Positions 49,624 to 60,236 of a stretch of 64,000 bases of DNA are shown one piece after another. The notes beneath the pieces were generated by a model that worked only from the letters and a program-made list of their open reading frames with translations, ran no database searches and had not been told where the DNA came from. The position numbers and the translations under genes were made by a program. How positions within the stretch are numbered: position 1 is the first letter of the stretch; every line of letters starts with the position of its first letter. Source of the DNA: Collybiopsis luxurians FD-317 M1 (taxonomy: Eukaryota > Basidiomycota > Agaricomycetes > Agaricales > Omphalotaceae); NCBI GenBank assembly GCA_000827265.1, contig KN834758.1, forward strand, positions 248,001 to 312,000, read 5' to 3'.

Positions 49624-51564
49624 TTAGACTTGACCTGATATGCTGGACAGCTTGGGATCCTTGTGCATATTAGCTAAGGTTTTTGAAAAAAAAAAAAATG
49701 AAACAGCATATACGGATTTAGAAAGCCTTACATACCTCCGATGAATTTACATCTCCCTTGCTTCAAAAAGTGGCATTTGCTCAACGCCGGGCAGTAGTGG
49801 CCATAGCAACACTCTTCACCCCAAGTGCAAACTTCGCCTTCAAAGTTTAAGGAACCAGACTTTAACGATTGGGTCGGGATAGAAAGTCTAGATCATACCT
49901 CTGTTAACAGCGGGGCAAGGTTGCTTCTTTGCATTTGTTCGCATTGACTCGTAGTGTTCCGATTCGAGGTAATAATCGTGACTGTACTTGCAGTTGGCAC
50001 CATGCTTACAAGTAGCCAAATAAAATAGAGTACATGGAGGCGGTTTATCTGGAAAGTTTCTTTAGATTCAGGCTCAACTCAGGCTTCGGCGGTATCTTTT
50101 TTGACTCACGTTTCCAAAGAGGCTGGGATACGCACTAGTTCATCAGCTTCTGGCTCGGCAAGAAAAGCAATTGACTCAACTATGCTAGGATTGATATACC
50201 TGGAGGACTGGGCCATGGCCGCGACCACAGCGTCATGAGGAAGATCATCCAAGTAATCTGACTCGCCTGAGGCACTGCCTTCCGAATCGACGAGCTCGGG
50301 AGTTGATTCTCTCTTGTAGTGGTTCGCGGCTGCGATGGAATAACTGATGGGTGGTGAGGTGGTCTGCGAATTTGCCGGAGTCTCCTTCTGCAGCTTATTC
50401 GTTTCTGTGGAGGCTCCGACCGGCGGAGGAACCTTAGTGGCGTTCGAATACGACGGAACGCGAGGAGCCGCCGTCTCGATTGCAAGCTTTTGAGGAATAA
50501 ACAAATCAGGTATAGTCAGGACGGGGAGGTCCATCTCTGCGATCCCGGCCGCCATTTCTGTGTAGCTCTTTAAAAGTATCAACTTGTTCTTATATCCAGC
50601 AGTGATTTGGGAGCGAAGATTAGTAACATAACCATTGTCGTGGCAGCCTGTGTAAGAAGTTAATTAAAAATGGGTCGTGTAGACGTAAAAAATATGACTG
50701 ACCTGCAAAAATAATCTTGAAGGTTTGAGGTAGCCGGATATCATCTTCTAGATGGCCTAGATGAACAACGGTATTAAGAACAGTGTACAAATTTGTTTCT
50801 CAGGACGCACATTTGATCTTAGCATCAGCTGCTTCCTTTGCACTACCAACATCTAATATGGAAAACCGTTCGGCTGCCTGGTTGAACCCTGTCATAAAAT
50901 CCTCGAAACTATTTTTTAACGAAATAGCCAATTTCCCGAGCGTTTCCATCAGGCCTTTCTTGTTGAGGAAGATGCAAACCCAAAGCTGATATTGATGCGA
51001 ACCGTATTTTTCGGTAAGATACTTAATAATGGAGTCGGAAAGATTCTGAGCAGCACGTAGACCACCACTGTGCCCCTGCAAAATCAACTCCTTGGAGAAG
51101 ATGGCACCATCTCCGTCGATGAGGGTGACAACGCGGTATCCCTGATGCAATCTTGAGTCATATTTTCTCGCCTGTGAAGAAGGAAAATTTTCACTTTAAG
51201 ACGAGCTTCCAAATCTTCTTTCTCCTTTTCCCTTTCTAATTTCTGAGCTTGACACCGTGCTAATTCAGCATTGACGTCCGAGAATGCACGCTGGTATACA
51301 TTCAAGTCGGATTCCAACTTCTTGATGATATCGACATGCAAAGAATTTTCGCTCATAAGGGATTGAAATTCACCTAGCCCGACAGAGTATCGTTAACCAC
51401 TAGTGCTCGCGCACAAAATTTTCACTACTGACCACTTAATTGTTCGAACAATCCTTTACTGTTGGGTCGCAATTAGGATACGCATTAGTTAGAACCCAAT
51501 GCCGATCTTACATTCGAATATTTGGACCTGTTCCGTTTGCGTTCATGTCGGCGAATGAATCCAT
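49624..51564 (-). CDS. CCCH zinc-finger protein with NYN/PIN-like nuclease-type domain (tandem copy B)
   Basis: ATG 51564 (MDSFADMNANGTGPNIR) starts about ten exons ending at TAA 49624. A coiled coil (IKKLESDLNVYQRAFSDVNA) is followed by an alpha/beta domain beginning VVTLIDGDGAIFSKELILQG, then GGLRAAQNLSDSIIKYLTEK, LWVCIFLNKKGLMETLGKL, ILDVGSAKEAADAKIK and IIFAGCHDNGY. The spaced acidic residues (LIDGDG, DVG...AADAK, HDNGY) fit the four-Asp site of NYN/PIN-type ribonucleases. A Ser/Glu linker leads to CCCH fingers (CTLFYLATCKHGANCKYSH, CPAVNRG, CTWGEECCYGHYCP, KCHFLKQGRCKF). The pairing of a PIN-like domain with CCCH fingers recalls animal Regnase (ZC3H12), which degrades mRNA. This fungal family is annotated as domain of unknown function; nuclease activity is inferred, not shown. 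Confidence 0.75.
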
Positions 51565-52265
51565 GTTATAAGACAAAAATATGAGAAGTAGCGATGCTCT
51601 GTCAAGAATAGTGTTGTGTTTTAGTTAGCGTCCTACGAGAGCCGACGTTTAAATAAGGGAAAAAAAAAAACTAGCCTTGAGGGAACTGGCAGGTGGATAA
51701 AGTAGATCATTCGAAGAGAGTGCAAAAAGCTGCTTTCAGCGTGTGGTACGTCTATCGACACGTTATATGAACATGCTGGGCATGCCACTGGCCAGCCTCT
51801 GGCTTGATCGAATTCAGAATTTTTAGACCAGTGTTCGAGATCAGAGGAGCGTAGAGTGCACAGTGTACAGTCCAAATCCAAGCGAAGGGAATTTGGAGAT
51901 CAGACACCTGCAGACAACGGCCTGTAAGTCCATTAATACAATTGGAGAACACAGCAATGTGAATGAACCTGCAATGAACGAACCCCAATGCAGTGGTCTC
52001 ATGCATAAAAGTCGCGGAAGATAGCCGGACGATAGCTGTACATTCTTCGCTTTCAACATAATCAGGGAAGAAATCTCCAAGTATCATGAACATGAAAGGT
52101 AAAGGTGAGTTTTCAAAACAGAACTTAGCAATTCTGTTGGGTGTCGCGTGAGAAAAGGCGTGATCGCGACTCAGCCCTAAGCGCCGCCGAATCTTGGCCG
52201 AATCTCAACCCTTTTCTCTTGCGACACCCATTATCCCTTTCGTTTTTCTCTTTTTCTCTAATTCC
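51565..52265. other. intergenic region with long inverted repeat
   Basis: The promoter region between CCCH copy B and CDT1. Minus-strand frames at 51633-52093 overlap one another and look random. The rightmost part holds a 20-bp-arm inverted repeat (52138-52228). An A-run (ten As, 51661-51670) is also present. Confidence 0.5.
52138..52228. repeat. inverted repeat, 20-bp arms (18/20 match), 51-bp loop
   Basis: The left arm GGGTGTCGCGTGAGAAAAGG (52138-52157) pairs with the right arm CCTTTTCTCTTGCGACACCC (52209-52228) with two mismatches in the centre. The loop contains CGCCGCCGAATCTTGGCCGAA. It lies 38-128 bp upstream of the CDT1 start. Its compact size fits a small MITE-like relic or a cruciform-forming regulatory element. 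No clear target-site duplication was seen. Confidence 0.6.
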
Positions 52266-54071
52266 ATGTCGGATATTTACTCGACGCTATCCTTGTCTCC
52301 CAAAAAGAAGCGTGTAGCAGCAAATTTCGTCGCGGAAACCGTTACACCAAAGAAATTGAGACTAGCGTTCGTGTTCTAGCTACTATAGTGATCTCTCGCC
52401 TAACCTTCTCACTGGCAAAATGTTCATAGGCCACCGACTCCGCCCGCGACACGCTCGCGTAAAGAGACTTCTGAATCCGAAACCTTACCTCCTCAGTTGA
52501 CGCGTCTCCAGTCCATTCAAACTTCATTACAACAAGCGTTATCCCATGCTCTTGCTTCATGTGCCGCGTCTCCCTCATCTGATACCGGGATTCTTCCCAA
52601 TGTTGTTAATCATATCTCGCTGAGCCAATATGCTGGGCTCTCAACCAACTTTACGGTCCAAGATTTACGACGACTGTGCTGGCTTTGGGAGTGGGATGGA
52701 AAGACCATAAAGGATACAGACATGGCCGAAGATGATGACAATCCTTTTCTGGAAGCTTCCACTCCTCCGTCAAAGGACTGGACCAGGGGATCTATGGGTT
52801 TTGTCATCAGTTCAGCCACTCAATTCTCGAAGGTCGATGGTAAACGCGTGCCAGCTTACGGTATTGGCATCGAAGTTGAGATTGACTTGGATAAAGATAT
52901 GGGGGCGGGGATGGCCGCGGTTGCCCGCTGGACCGCGGCAACAGAATCTCGTCGTGCTCTTTTTGGCGAAAAGTTATACGCCTGGGCCAAGGTGTGTTGA
53001 ACCAGGCTTTCAAGCGAATTTCACATCACTCAAGGCACACTTCAGATGCATGCTAAACTTCCAGCTGTCCCGATGATTCCCCTGGCTCACCTTCCTGCTC
53101 TATCTTCTCCAACAAAACCTTCATCTTTAACACGTGTGTTTGCTTCCATGTCTCCGAAATCATCCACTTCCACCAAAGATCCATTGCCTGCCGCACCTCC
53201 CTCACCCAGTCGTTCGATTTCAAAGTCCCCTGTCAAACGAGATCTTGCTGCTCCTCGTTCTGTTCATTCTATTTCTTCAAGTAAGAGTACAATTCTATTC
53301 CCTTCTACCCCTTCATCCTCGCGCGCGGAGCGTACACCACGCATTATCAATCTTCGGACCCCGACCTCTTCCAAGGTTTCCACCGAGGATCTACCTTCCC
53401 AACCTATGACCCCCCGAGGGCGCGATCCTGCCTCTGTCTTGCAAACCCCGACCACATCTCGTAGGCAAGCCCTGTATGATCGTATCCGGGAAAGGTCATT
53501 GTCTGCTTCACCAAGCAAGTCTCAGCGCAATGCAGACGTCCCTGGTAGCAAGCTTACGAAAGACCAATTGCTGAAGCTTGGTCAAGAAGAGACGCGGCGC
53601 CGCTGTCTTTTAGGACGCCTTGGAGGTGTAGCGGAAAGCGTGTGGATGTAAGTGGTACCAGAATCTTTGTTTACTACAGTGCTTATTGATTCGCCCAGGC
53701 TCTTCAATTCACCCAATGGGTCGACCTCGTCTCCATCACGTAAACGCCGGACGCTTCCTTTAGCTGAGGTAGCCTCTGCGATTGTGAAATCATCCCCGAT
53801 TCCCATATCCACAGCTGAGGCTAATGAATCCTTGGAGCTTCTAATTACACTCTGTCCTTTCTTTCTGAAACAACAAACTATAGGTGGTGAAGAATGGCTC
53901 GAAATGCCTGCCCCTCCTGGTAATCCTTCTTCTCCATCCAAGCGGTCTCCTAGTAAAGCAGATAGTGCACAAGAGCTGGCGACAAGGAGCCCGAAGCAGG
54001 TGAAGAGAGAAGCTGGTGGTCTGAGAATGATTCGCGAAATTATCCGACGAGAATTGGAACTGCAGGATTAG
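52266..54071 (+). CDS. CDT1: DNA replication licensing factor CDT1
   Basis: ATG 52266 opens a short exon ([20 protein letters not shown]) that splices, restoring [15 protein letters not shown]. The middle part is the geminin-binding-like winged-helix domain ([46 protein letters not shown]). A Ser/Pro-rich basic stretch full of TP/SP sites (possible CDK sites) leads to the C-terminal winged-helix ([42 protein letters not shown]). Cdt1 loads the MCM2-7 helicase with ORC and Cdc6 in G1. The splicing joints were read by eye. The family is divergent in fungi, but the two separate domains agree. A long inverted repeat lies just upstream of the start. Confidence 0.82.
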
Positions 54072-54254
54072 ATTTCATTACCATCCATTCTTCATTGCAT
54101 GCATGCTTGATTATATTCTGCGTGTTTTCACTAGTACCTGTTGTTATTATTGATATGTAGATCTTTTCTCGACAATGAATACTTTTTATGCTGGTCAAAT
54201 GTAAGCTATTTGATAAATGTTGATTGAGCTATTTCGAACCTGTCGTGCCTGAGG

Positions 54255-55232
54255 TCATGATAGTATTTCGTTCCATAGGACATCCAATGAATGAAGTATG
54301 GATAGATTGCTTCTTCCAGCCGCCACCCTCAAGGTGGCGTTTTTATACTTTCGAACCAGCCATGACCCCATTCCAGCGTAAGCATGCCCACCATTGCCGT
54401 TGGAAGTCATGACGGTTACTGAAGGTCTGGAATGTTCGCCGTCGAGTGCATCAGGGCAGAAACCTCCCCAGCCAGAATGATAGATCGGTGGTAATTCCAG
54501 AAACCCCTGCCACGACGAGGCAACGCTGTAGACAGCGTTTCTTGCAACTTCCCTTTCGTACTGCCCGTCTGCTATTCCGTTATCTTCTTTCCATTGCACT
54601 ACCTCTTCCGTTTCGCCTTCCCCAACAGGTACGGATAGGACAGAACCTCGGACGAAACTTTCGGCATTACTTTCGCTCAGTAATCTTCCCTCTATGGCAA
54701 ATTTGGCCAGGAGTGCGGAAAAATTGAAAGGCAAAAGGCGTGATGGAGGACCAATAAGGAAATAGCTTTGCCATGAAAGCTCCCTCCAGTAGCCCTTGTG
54801 ACAATGAGGAGGGGAAAAAGGGTCGACCAGAACGAGATGAGTTATACAGCGGCCAGCTGGAAAAGAAGTGTAAGCCGCGCCGTAGAGGATTTGGGCTGGG
54901 ACAGATCCGAAGGAATGAGCACAGATGATGAGCTTTAGTCTGGAATGGTCGGAATGGAGATGATTCAACAACGCAGAAATGTCACTGATGATGGTGGAAG
55001 CGTATTGCGTAGGGTCAGGGACCGGAGACGACAGGCCCCAGCCGGGTAAAGATGGACAAACGAGATGCACCCTTCTCGACTGGAGAACGAGTGAAAGACG
55101 AGAAGCATCACCAACGCTGAAAGCGCCGTGGAGGTAGAGTATGACAGTCGTACTGGAGGTGTTTCCGTTATCTGCGTATGCCAGGGTGCGGCCGTCGGGG
55201 AGGACGAGACGTTTGTCCTGGACATAAATCAT
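54255..55232 (-). CDS. alpha/beta hydrolase paralog, likely catalytically inactive
   Basis: One intronless frame of 325 residues (MIYVQDKRLVLPDGRTLAYA) aligns along its full length with the next gene (55765-56745): the oxyanion region ILYLHGAFSVG against ILFFHGLFGVG, PSLPGWGLSSPVPD against PTVPGFGNSSPRPK, and ILYGAAYTSFPAGR against MIYGAPFDVFPHGR. The nucleophile elbow is AHSFG (the Ser is kept, but the first Gly of GxSxG is lost). At the usual catalytic Asp and His, the paralog's TEDELGSG and GGHIASL are replaced by SNGNGGHAYAG and GRSNLSI, so both are missing. The protein probably lacks esterase activity. A single nucleotide error would not explain both losses. Confidence 0.8.
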   Translation of the reverse strand: MIYVQDKRLVLPDGRTLAYADNGNTSSTTVILYLHGAFSVGDASRLSLVLQSRRVHLVCPSLPGWGLSSPVPDPTQYASTIISDISALLNHLHSDHSRLKLIICAHSFGSVPAQILYGAAYTSFPAGRCITHLVLVDPFSPPHCHKGYWRELSWQSYFLIGPPSRLLPFNFSALLAKFAIEGRLLSESNAESFVRGSVLSVPVGEGETEEVVQWKEDNGIADGQYEREVARNAVYSVASSWQGFLELPPIYHSGWGGFCPDALDGEHSRPSVTVMTSNGNGGHAYAGMGSWLVRKYKNATLRVAAGRSNLSILHSLDVLWNEILS

Positions 55233-55764
55233 GGAGAATGGGAACGAAAAGGCAAGATACCAGGAAAGTGGTGAGACCCGGATGGTTCCTACACGTCAAA
55301 TCAGGAAGTCATGATTTTAGAGGGCCCGATAGGTCAAACTATGAATCAGAATGGTGAACGTGGGTCCGTCCCCGCTCATTCAAGATGTGAATTGAGCAGA
55401 TCGCTGTACAGTTCCAAGTTTAGTTAGCCTGGGCTAATGTACTCCCTTAAATCACAAAAGGAAACTTGAACTTTGAACCTGTCATGAGATCCCATGTTGA
55501 TGAATTAGATTGCGAAAAAGAAGTATACTCAATTGTTCGAAAAGCATACCACGTCCTTCGTCCCAGGGTTTCTTGTAGTGGAAAGGAGATTTAAGATTCC
55601 ATACTGAGAAAGCTCCGGCGCAACAGCGGCTGTGAAGGCGCGCGACAGCCGTCATTCCGAGTCAAATGTTCCTCAGTCTTCAAGTTTAACTTTAAGGATT
55701 CAATAGCTATGGACAGCAAATTTCACGCGAACTACTGTACTTGTGTATAAACACGCGCGGTCGC
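55233..55764. other. intergenic region between tandem hydrolase genes
   Basis: About 0.53 kb containing the promoter of the left hydrolase and the 3' end of the right one. No gene was recognised. Confidence 0.45.
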
Positions 55765-56745
55765 TCATCGAGTACGGCGTATGAAATCATCCCAAATCGC
55801 GTCCATTTCGTACAAGGACGCGATGTGACCACCTTTAATCCATTTTAGCTCCGATTTCCTGTAATTATCCGCCAGCCACTCTGCCATTCCGGAACCCAGT
55901 TCATCTTCCGTTGAAGGGACAATGAGAATCGGGTGATCCGCGTGAATCTCGTCTAGCTGATCTGGAACGAACCCCCAATCCTCGTGAAGCACGTCACTGC
56001 ATTCTATGAACCCTACCCACGTTTTAGATACACTTGCCACCGCGTTCTTCGCCATTTTCCGTTCCCATTCTCCTTCCCGAAGGCCTTCCTTCTCCCTCCA
56101 ATCTGCAAAAGCGGCCTTTTCTTCTCCATCCATCTTATTGAATAAAAATCCATTGAGCATCTGTTCCGCCTTTTCCACGGAACGCAGCTTTGGCGCTAAC
56201 ATTGAGGAAATCATGCGCGGAATCAGACGGAAAGGGACGTATTGCGAAGGAGGTCCGACACTGATGTAGTTTTGCCATGTCATGCATGCGGTATAGTCTT
56301 TATGACATCTGAATGGTGAGAACGGGGCGAGCAGAATGCAGCCGACAATCTTCCGTCCATGAGGGAACACATCGAAGGGGGCTCCATAGATCATTTGTGC
56401 AGGAACGGTCCCATACGAACCGCCGGAGACATAGATAGAGAGGTTTGGATCATTAGGATGGAGATGGTCAATGAGTTGGCCTATATCCAGAGCGATATTC
56501 ACAGCAAAGGAAAGACGCTTAGGTCGAGGGGATGAGTTCCCAAATCCTGGAACAGTTGGAGCCACAAAGTGGACGTCCAATTCGCGCAGGGTGGCGGACA
56601 AACGATCGGCTCTCCCTACACCGAACAGTCCGTGAAAGAAGAGAATCATTGTTGAACTTGATGGATTGCCATTCTCGCAGTATGCGAGCTGACGGCCATC
56701 CCGTAGAGGTAATATCTTTTCATCTGTGAAGGAAGTTGACGACAT
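55765..56745 (-). CDS. alpha/beta hydrolase, intact catalytic triad
   Basis: A single-exon 326-residue protein (MSSTSFTDEKILPLRDGRQL). Features: oxyanion motif FFHGLFGVG, nucleophile elbow GGSYG (in IYVSGGSYGTVPAQMIYG), acid Asp in PSTEDELGSG, and His in KGGHIASLY. This matches the typical alpha/beta hydrolase order; substrates of such enzymes range from esters to lactones and epoxides, so none is assigned. No signal peptide is seen, so it is probably cytosolic. It sits head-to-tail with a diverged copy (54255-55232). Confidence 0.88.
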   Translation of the reverse strand: MSSTSFTDEKILPLRDGRQLAYCENGNPSSSTMILFFHGLFGVGRADRLSATLRELDVHFVAPTVPGFGNSSPRPKRLSFAVNIALDIGQLIDHLHPNDPNLSIYVSGGSYGTVPAQMIYGAPFDVFPHGRKIVGCILLAPFSPFRCHKDYTACMTWQNYISVGPPSQYVPFRLIPRMISSMLAPKLRSVEKAEQMLNGFLFNKMDGEEKAAFADWREKEGLREGEWERKMAKNAVASVSKTWVGFIECSDVLHEDWGFVPDQLDEIHADHPILIVPSTEDELGSGMAEWLADNYRKSELKWIKGGHIASLYEMDAIWDDFIRRTR

Positions 56746-56949
56746 TGGTTTGGCGGAGAAGCTGCAGGAAACACCCTTCTTTTATCTAGTACACAGAGGC
56801 CAAAGAATTGATATCCGCAGTTGACAGCTGCTTGACAAGCTACTAGTCTACACTGTATTATAAACCCCTGGCAAAGTCCACAACCTATTCTTTACATTGT
56901 ATTGAGAGACACGCAGCTCTCAGCGAAAAGAAAACCGTAGTTGGAGCAG

Positions 56950-58570
56950 TCAGCGCAGCAGGGTCTGAGTCAGGGTGTGCCGCAGAGCGATCCTAGCCTG
57001 CTGCTCAAACTCTATACAGTTAATGACCTTCTCCTGCCTGCGACTAGTCTCCGCAGCAAAAACTGTCATATGGCTCTTCAATACCTCACCCACATCAGTA
57101 CCCAATAAGTTCTGATTTCCTGTCCTTACAGCCTCGACAAATGTCCTCATCAAACCCAAATCGCCTCCGCCATGCCCTCCTCCCTCGTTCACCGGACAAA
57201 AAGTTTGTGTTTTCTTTGTTCTGAAATCAGTGACCGTATACGTGTTCATGTTTCCAATGATCTCCCCGTGTGTAAAATGCATGCGCAACTGTCGGTCGCA
57301 GATAGCGCTGGTGAAGGCAGCCATGGTAAAAGACGCTGTACAACCATTTTCAAACTGGAGATTGACCACCTGGTTGTCGCAAACGTCATTCTTGCTTTCA
57401 TAGACACATTGACCATATGGACCTTGCATCAACGCAGCGGTGATATTTTCAATATCTGGAATACCATCTACGATGGTTTCTGCTGGCCAGCCAGTGTTGC
57501 CACGAGAGACAGGGTCAAGGTAAACTAAGCAGGCTCAGCGACAAGAAGACGAGATTAATTGAATCCGCTTACTTCGTTTAGCACTATACGGGCACTCCCT
57601 TTCCATTGGACAGTCGAAACAGCGTGTTGCATCTCCTGCATCTATTGGTTTGGATTTATGGTTGAAATGTCGAAGTGAACCAAATGAGGATACTTTGACT
57701 GGTGGCGAAGGGCCCATCCAATGGCATATTATGTCGATGTCACTTAAGTGGATGAATATACAGAAGCGGATTCAAATCGCGTCGCATTGATCGCCTTTTT
57801 GTAGTTGACTCACTGGCAGCATTTAGTCATTAACGCGAAAGAACTTTCTTTCTCGCGCCCCCAATTTCCTCGAACATATGAGTGTGCAAAATGGTAATAA
57901 CCGACAGGCTCGACTTGCACTATATTAACCAATTGACCAAGAGTACCGGACTTGACGATTTTGGTTATTTCTTGGCTATACGGTGAATAACGCATAACTA
58001 CCAGATGCGATGAGCATCTTTGCATTGTAAATGAATGGTCATGTTACCGTGCCCCATCCCAAAGATAATTCCAGCCTTCTTTATGGCTTCCTCTATCTTG
58101 ATACAGTCTTCCAAAGTAGTAGCCATTGGCTTTTCGCAAAGAATATGGTAGCCTTGCTCCGCAAAAGCTAAGGCGACCTCAACATGCATATGATCTTGCA
58201 CAGCGATGACGACGGCGTCTGCAAGTCGCTTGCCGACGGTTTTGATTGTATCTGCTGAGGCAGCATGCAACTCTTGCCATGTGTTGAACACAAGAGTCTC
58301 GTCGACTTTGTGTTGTTCTGCATATAGTTTCCTAGTTTGAGGACGAGGCTCTGCGATGGCTACGACTTTGCAAGCATCCGATTTGAGAGCATATTTTCCA
58401 TAGGCCTGTATATAGATGGGTTATATACCTTCTGGAAAGAAAGATCCAGATACCTTTCCTCGCTGCCCACAGCCGATAACAATGACAGTGACAGGCTCAT
58501 GAATCGATTCTGAGGCCATTTCTTTGTGTTTGTTGTTCTTTCGAAGAAGGTTCTTGATAGACAAGGCCAT
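56950..58570 (-). CDS. Gfo/Idh/MocA family oxidoreductase (Cys-motif subgroup)
   Basis: ATG 58570 (MALSIKNLLRKNNKHKEMAS; the second in-frame ATG is 58519) begins about seven exons ending TGA 56950. The N-terminal Rossmann fold has VIVIGCGQRG, VVIAVQDHMHVEVALAFAEQ and the catalytic ILCEKPMATT. Then come GMGHVMRYSPYS and a motif around MTKCCHDIDIICHWM (intron-spanning), whose Asp/His pattern is the active-site block of this subgroup. A short Cys pattern (CFDCPMERECPYSAKR) resembles a structural Cys cluster seen in bacterial relatives of this subgroup. The C-terminal part has GHGGGDLGLMRTFVEAV. The substrate is unknown; such proteins act on sugars or polyols with NAD(P). The bacterial flavour of this subgroup suggests ancient horizontal transfer, but that needs a tree. 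Confidence 0.82.
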
Positions 58571-58651
58571 TATATATGGAAAAGGGACAAGATTTGACCA
58601 TTATGGTAAAGACTGAGGTATTAGACGCTCAGGTACTGCGCCGTTGCTTCC

Positions 58652-60163
58652 ATGCCTCGCCTTATACCCCGTCTCATCCGCAGACTCGAAGCTTCACCCA
58701 CGACTACATCGTTCGACCCATTCACCCTCGATAATATCAGATTTCGCGGCAAGTCTCTCCGCAAACCTCTCCCCGCAGTCCCATCTTTCCATCCCTCGCA
58801 ATATACGCAGTCTCTGTTGCTCTCACCGAACAATCCAGTAACCTCTTCAAGAAACTACATTCGACACAAATCTTTACCTCCCCGTGTAAACCTTCCCAGA
58901 CATGCAAAGCCTAGAAAAAATACCTACGATCGTCCTAGAACCATGACGGAAGAGGAGAGGCGCTGGTGGGCCAGCCCATACTGTATGTCCGTATTTCTTT
59001 CATATCCTTCACTGTCCACACTATAGTTAGAAAGTGCGAATGCTCTCAACGCCTATACGTTCATGTATGCAGACCGAACGCGTCCTTCCATCCGGTAATT
59101 CCTGCAATTTTGATTTTCTTCTCTGGCTCATGCACATTTCCAGCATTTCTCATCCGTCTGGGTATATTCCAAGCTCCTTCGGACAAGGAACTGGGCCCGT
59201 TCTCCCTCAATGCAACTCCTCCCGCAGTCCTGATGCCAGATGGTCTCGAACACCCTAAATTTAGAGGCAGAAAGTCTGGCAAAGCAGGTTATTTTCTCTG
59301 TTGGAAAGACCTTATCGAGCCAATGAATGAATCTGGTAGATCTTCCCCCCCTTTTATCGTCATGCTCTCTGAACTTAAGGATCCCAGGTACGTTCAAACG
59401 CACGACTTGGAATATCCGCATTCCATCATCGTTGCAGGCTCAGATACGTCATCTCCTCCGGCTACGAGTGTTGCAGGAATTACGGCTGGTCGTTGACGCG
59501 CTCAGATATCGGCCTTTGTCCCTTGCTAACAACACACTTGTCCGGAAACTAACCAGAACGGAGTGGAAAAACTTCAAATCCAGTGGAGTTATCCCCGTAA
59601 AGAACGCGATGGCAGTTATAGTCGTTCCTCCTTTGAATCGCAATCCGGAGACAAAAGAGCGACCAAAAGGTTCCATGTCTCCCTTTCCACCTCCCCAAGA
59701 TCTTGCTGCTTCCCCTCCTCAATTTAAGCATGCTCCTCTGCCAATGTGTACCCTTCATCCCACCTCCGATCACGAAGAGGAACTCCCCAAAGACGTACAT
59801 CTTTCCCAATCCCGGGTTCCTTTCTATAATGGGGTATACCTCTTTCCAAATCCGGAGCAACGAGCGATGCTTCGATCTTTACTCAATCGTATACTCGCAA
59901 TTTCTCGTCGTCAAAATTTAAAAAAATCAAATTCTGCGATCCCTGGAGGAGAGGACGACGACAGCGAAGTAGATAAGCATGCCAGCCATGCGTATGTGTT
60001 AATGTCAGACGAACGTACCGCTCTTACTGCCGACATGGCGGGTGTGGGCGTTGCTCTATGGAGAATTCCCATGTTTGAAGGGATGGGATGGGAAGACAAG
60101 ACGCCGTGGATTAAACGATACAAGTATCATTCAATATGGGGAGATGAAAAGTATGAATACTGA
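58652..60163 (+). CDS. conserved hypothetical protein, probably mitochondrial
   Basis: About four exons run from ATG 58652 (MPRLIPRLIRRLEASPTTTS) to TGA 60161-60163. The first 20 residues are basic with no acid before the Glu at 13 and could be a mitochondrial presequence. Conserved blocks are MTEEERRWWASPYLRML, IRSCMQTERVLPSAFLIRL, HLLRLRVLQELRLVVDAL, SGVIPVKNAMAVIVVPPLNR, and a C-terminal Trp/Tyr-rich end (WEDKTPWIKRYKYHSIWG). I know it as an agaricomycete conserved family, possibly mitochondrial, but no function is known to me. It shares an 81-bp divergent promoter with the oxidoreductase at 56950-58570. The WWASPYLRM block is restored by splicing with the acceptor at about 59035. Confidence 0.65.
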
Positions 60164-60236
60164 ATGTCTCTTAATGTGTAGCATCTTAATCTATCGTAGA
60201 AACTTTTCGATCGTTTAGTGTAGTAGAACAGAACAA

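Noticed and set aside
49700..49712. A-run (poly-T on the minus strand) as a terminator
   Set aside because: It lies within the last intron of CCCH copy B, not at a 3' end.
52497..52506. A fourth TGACGCGT match
   Set aside because: It falls inside CDT1 coding sequence, so it is not counted as a promoter element; kept as a sign of background frequency.
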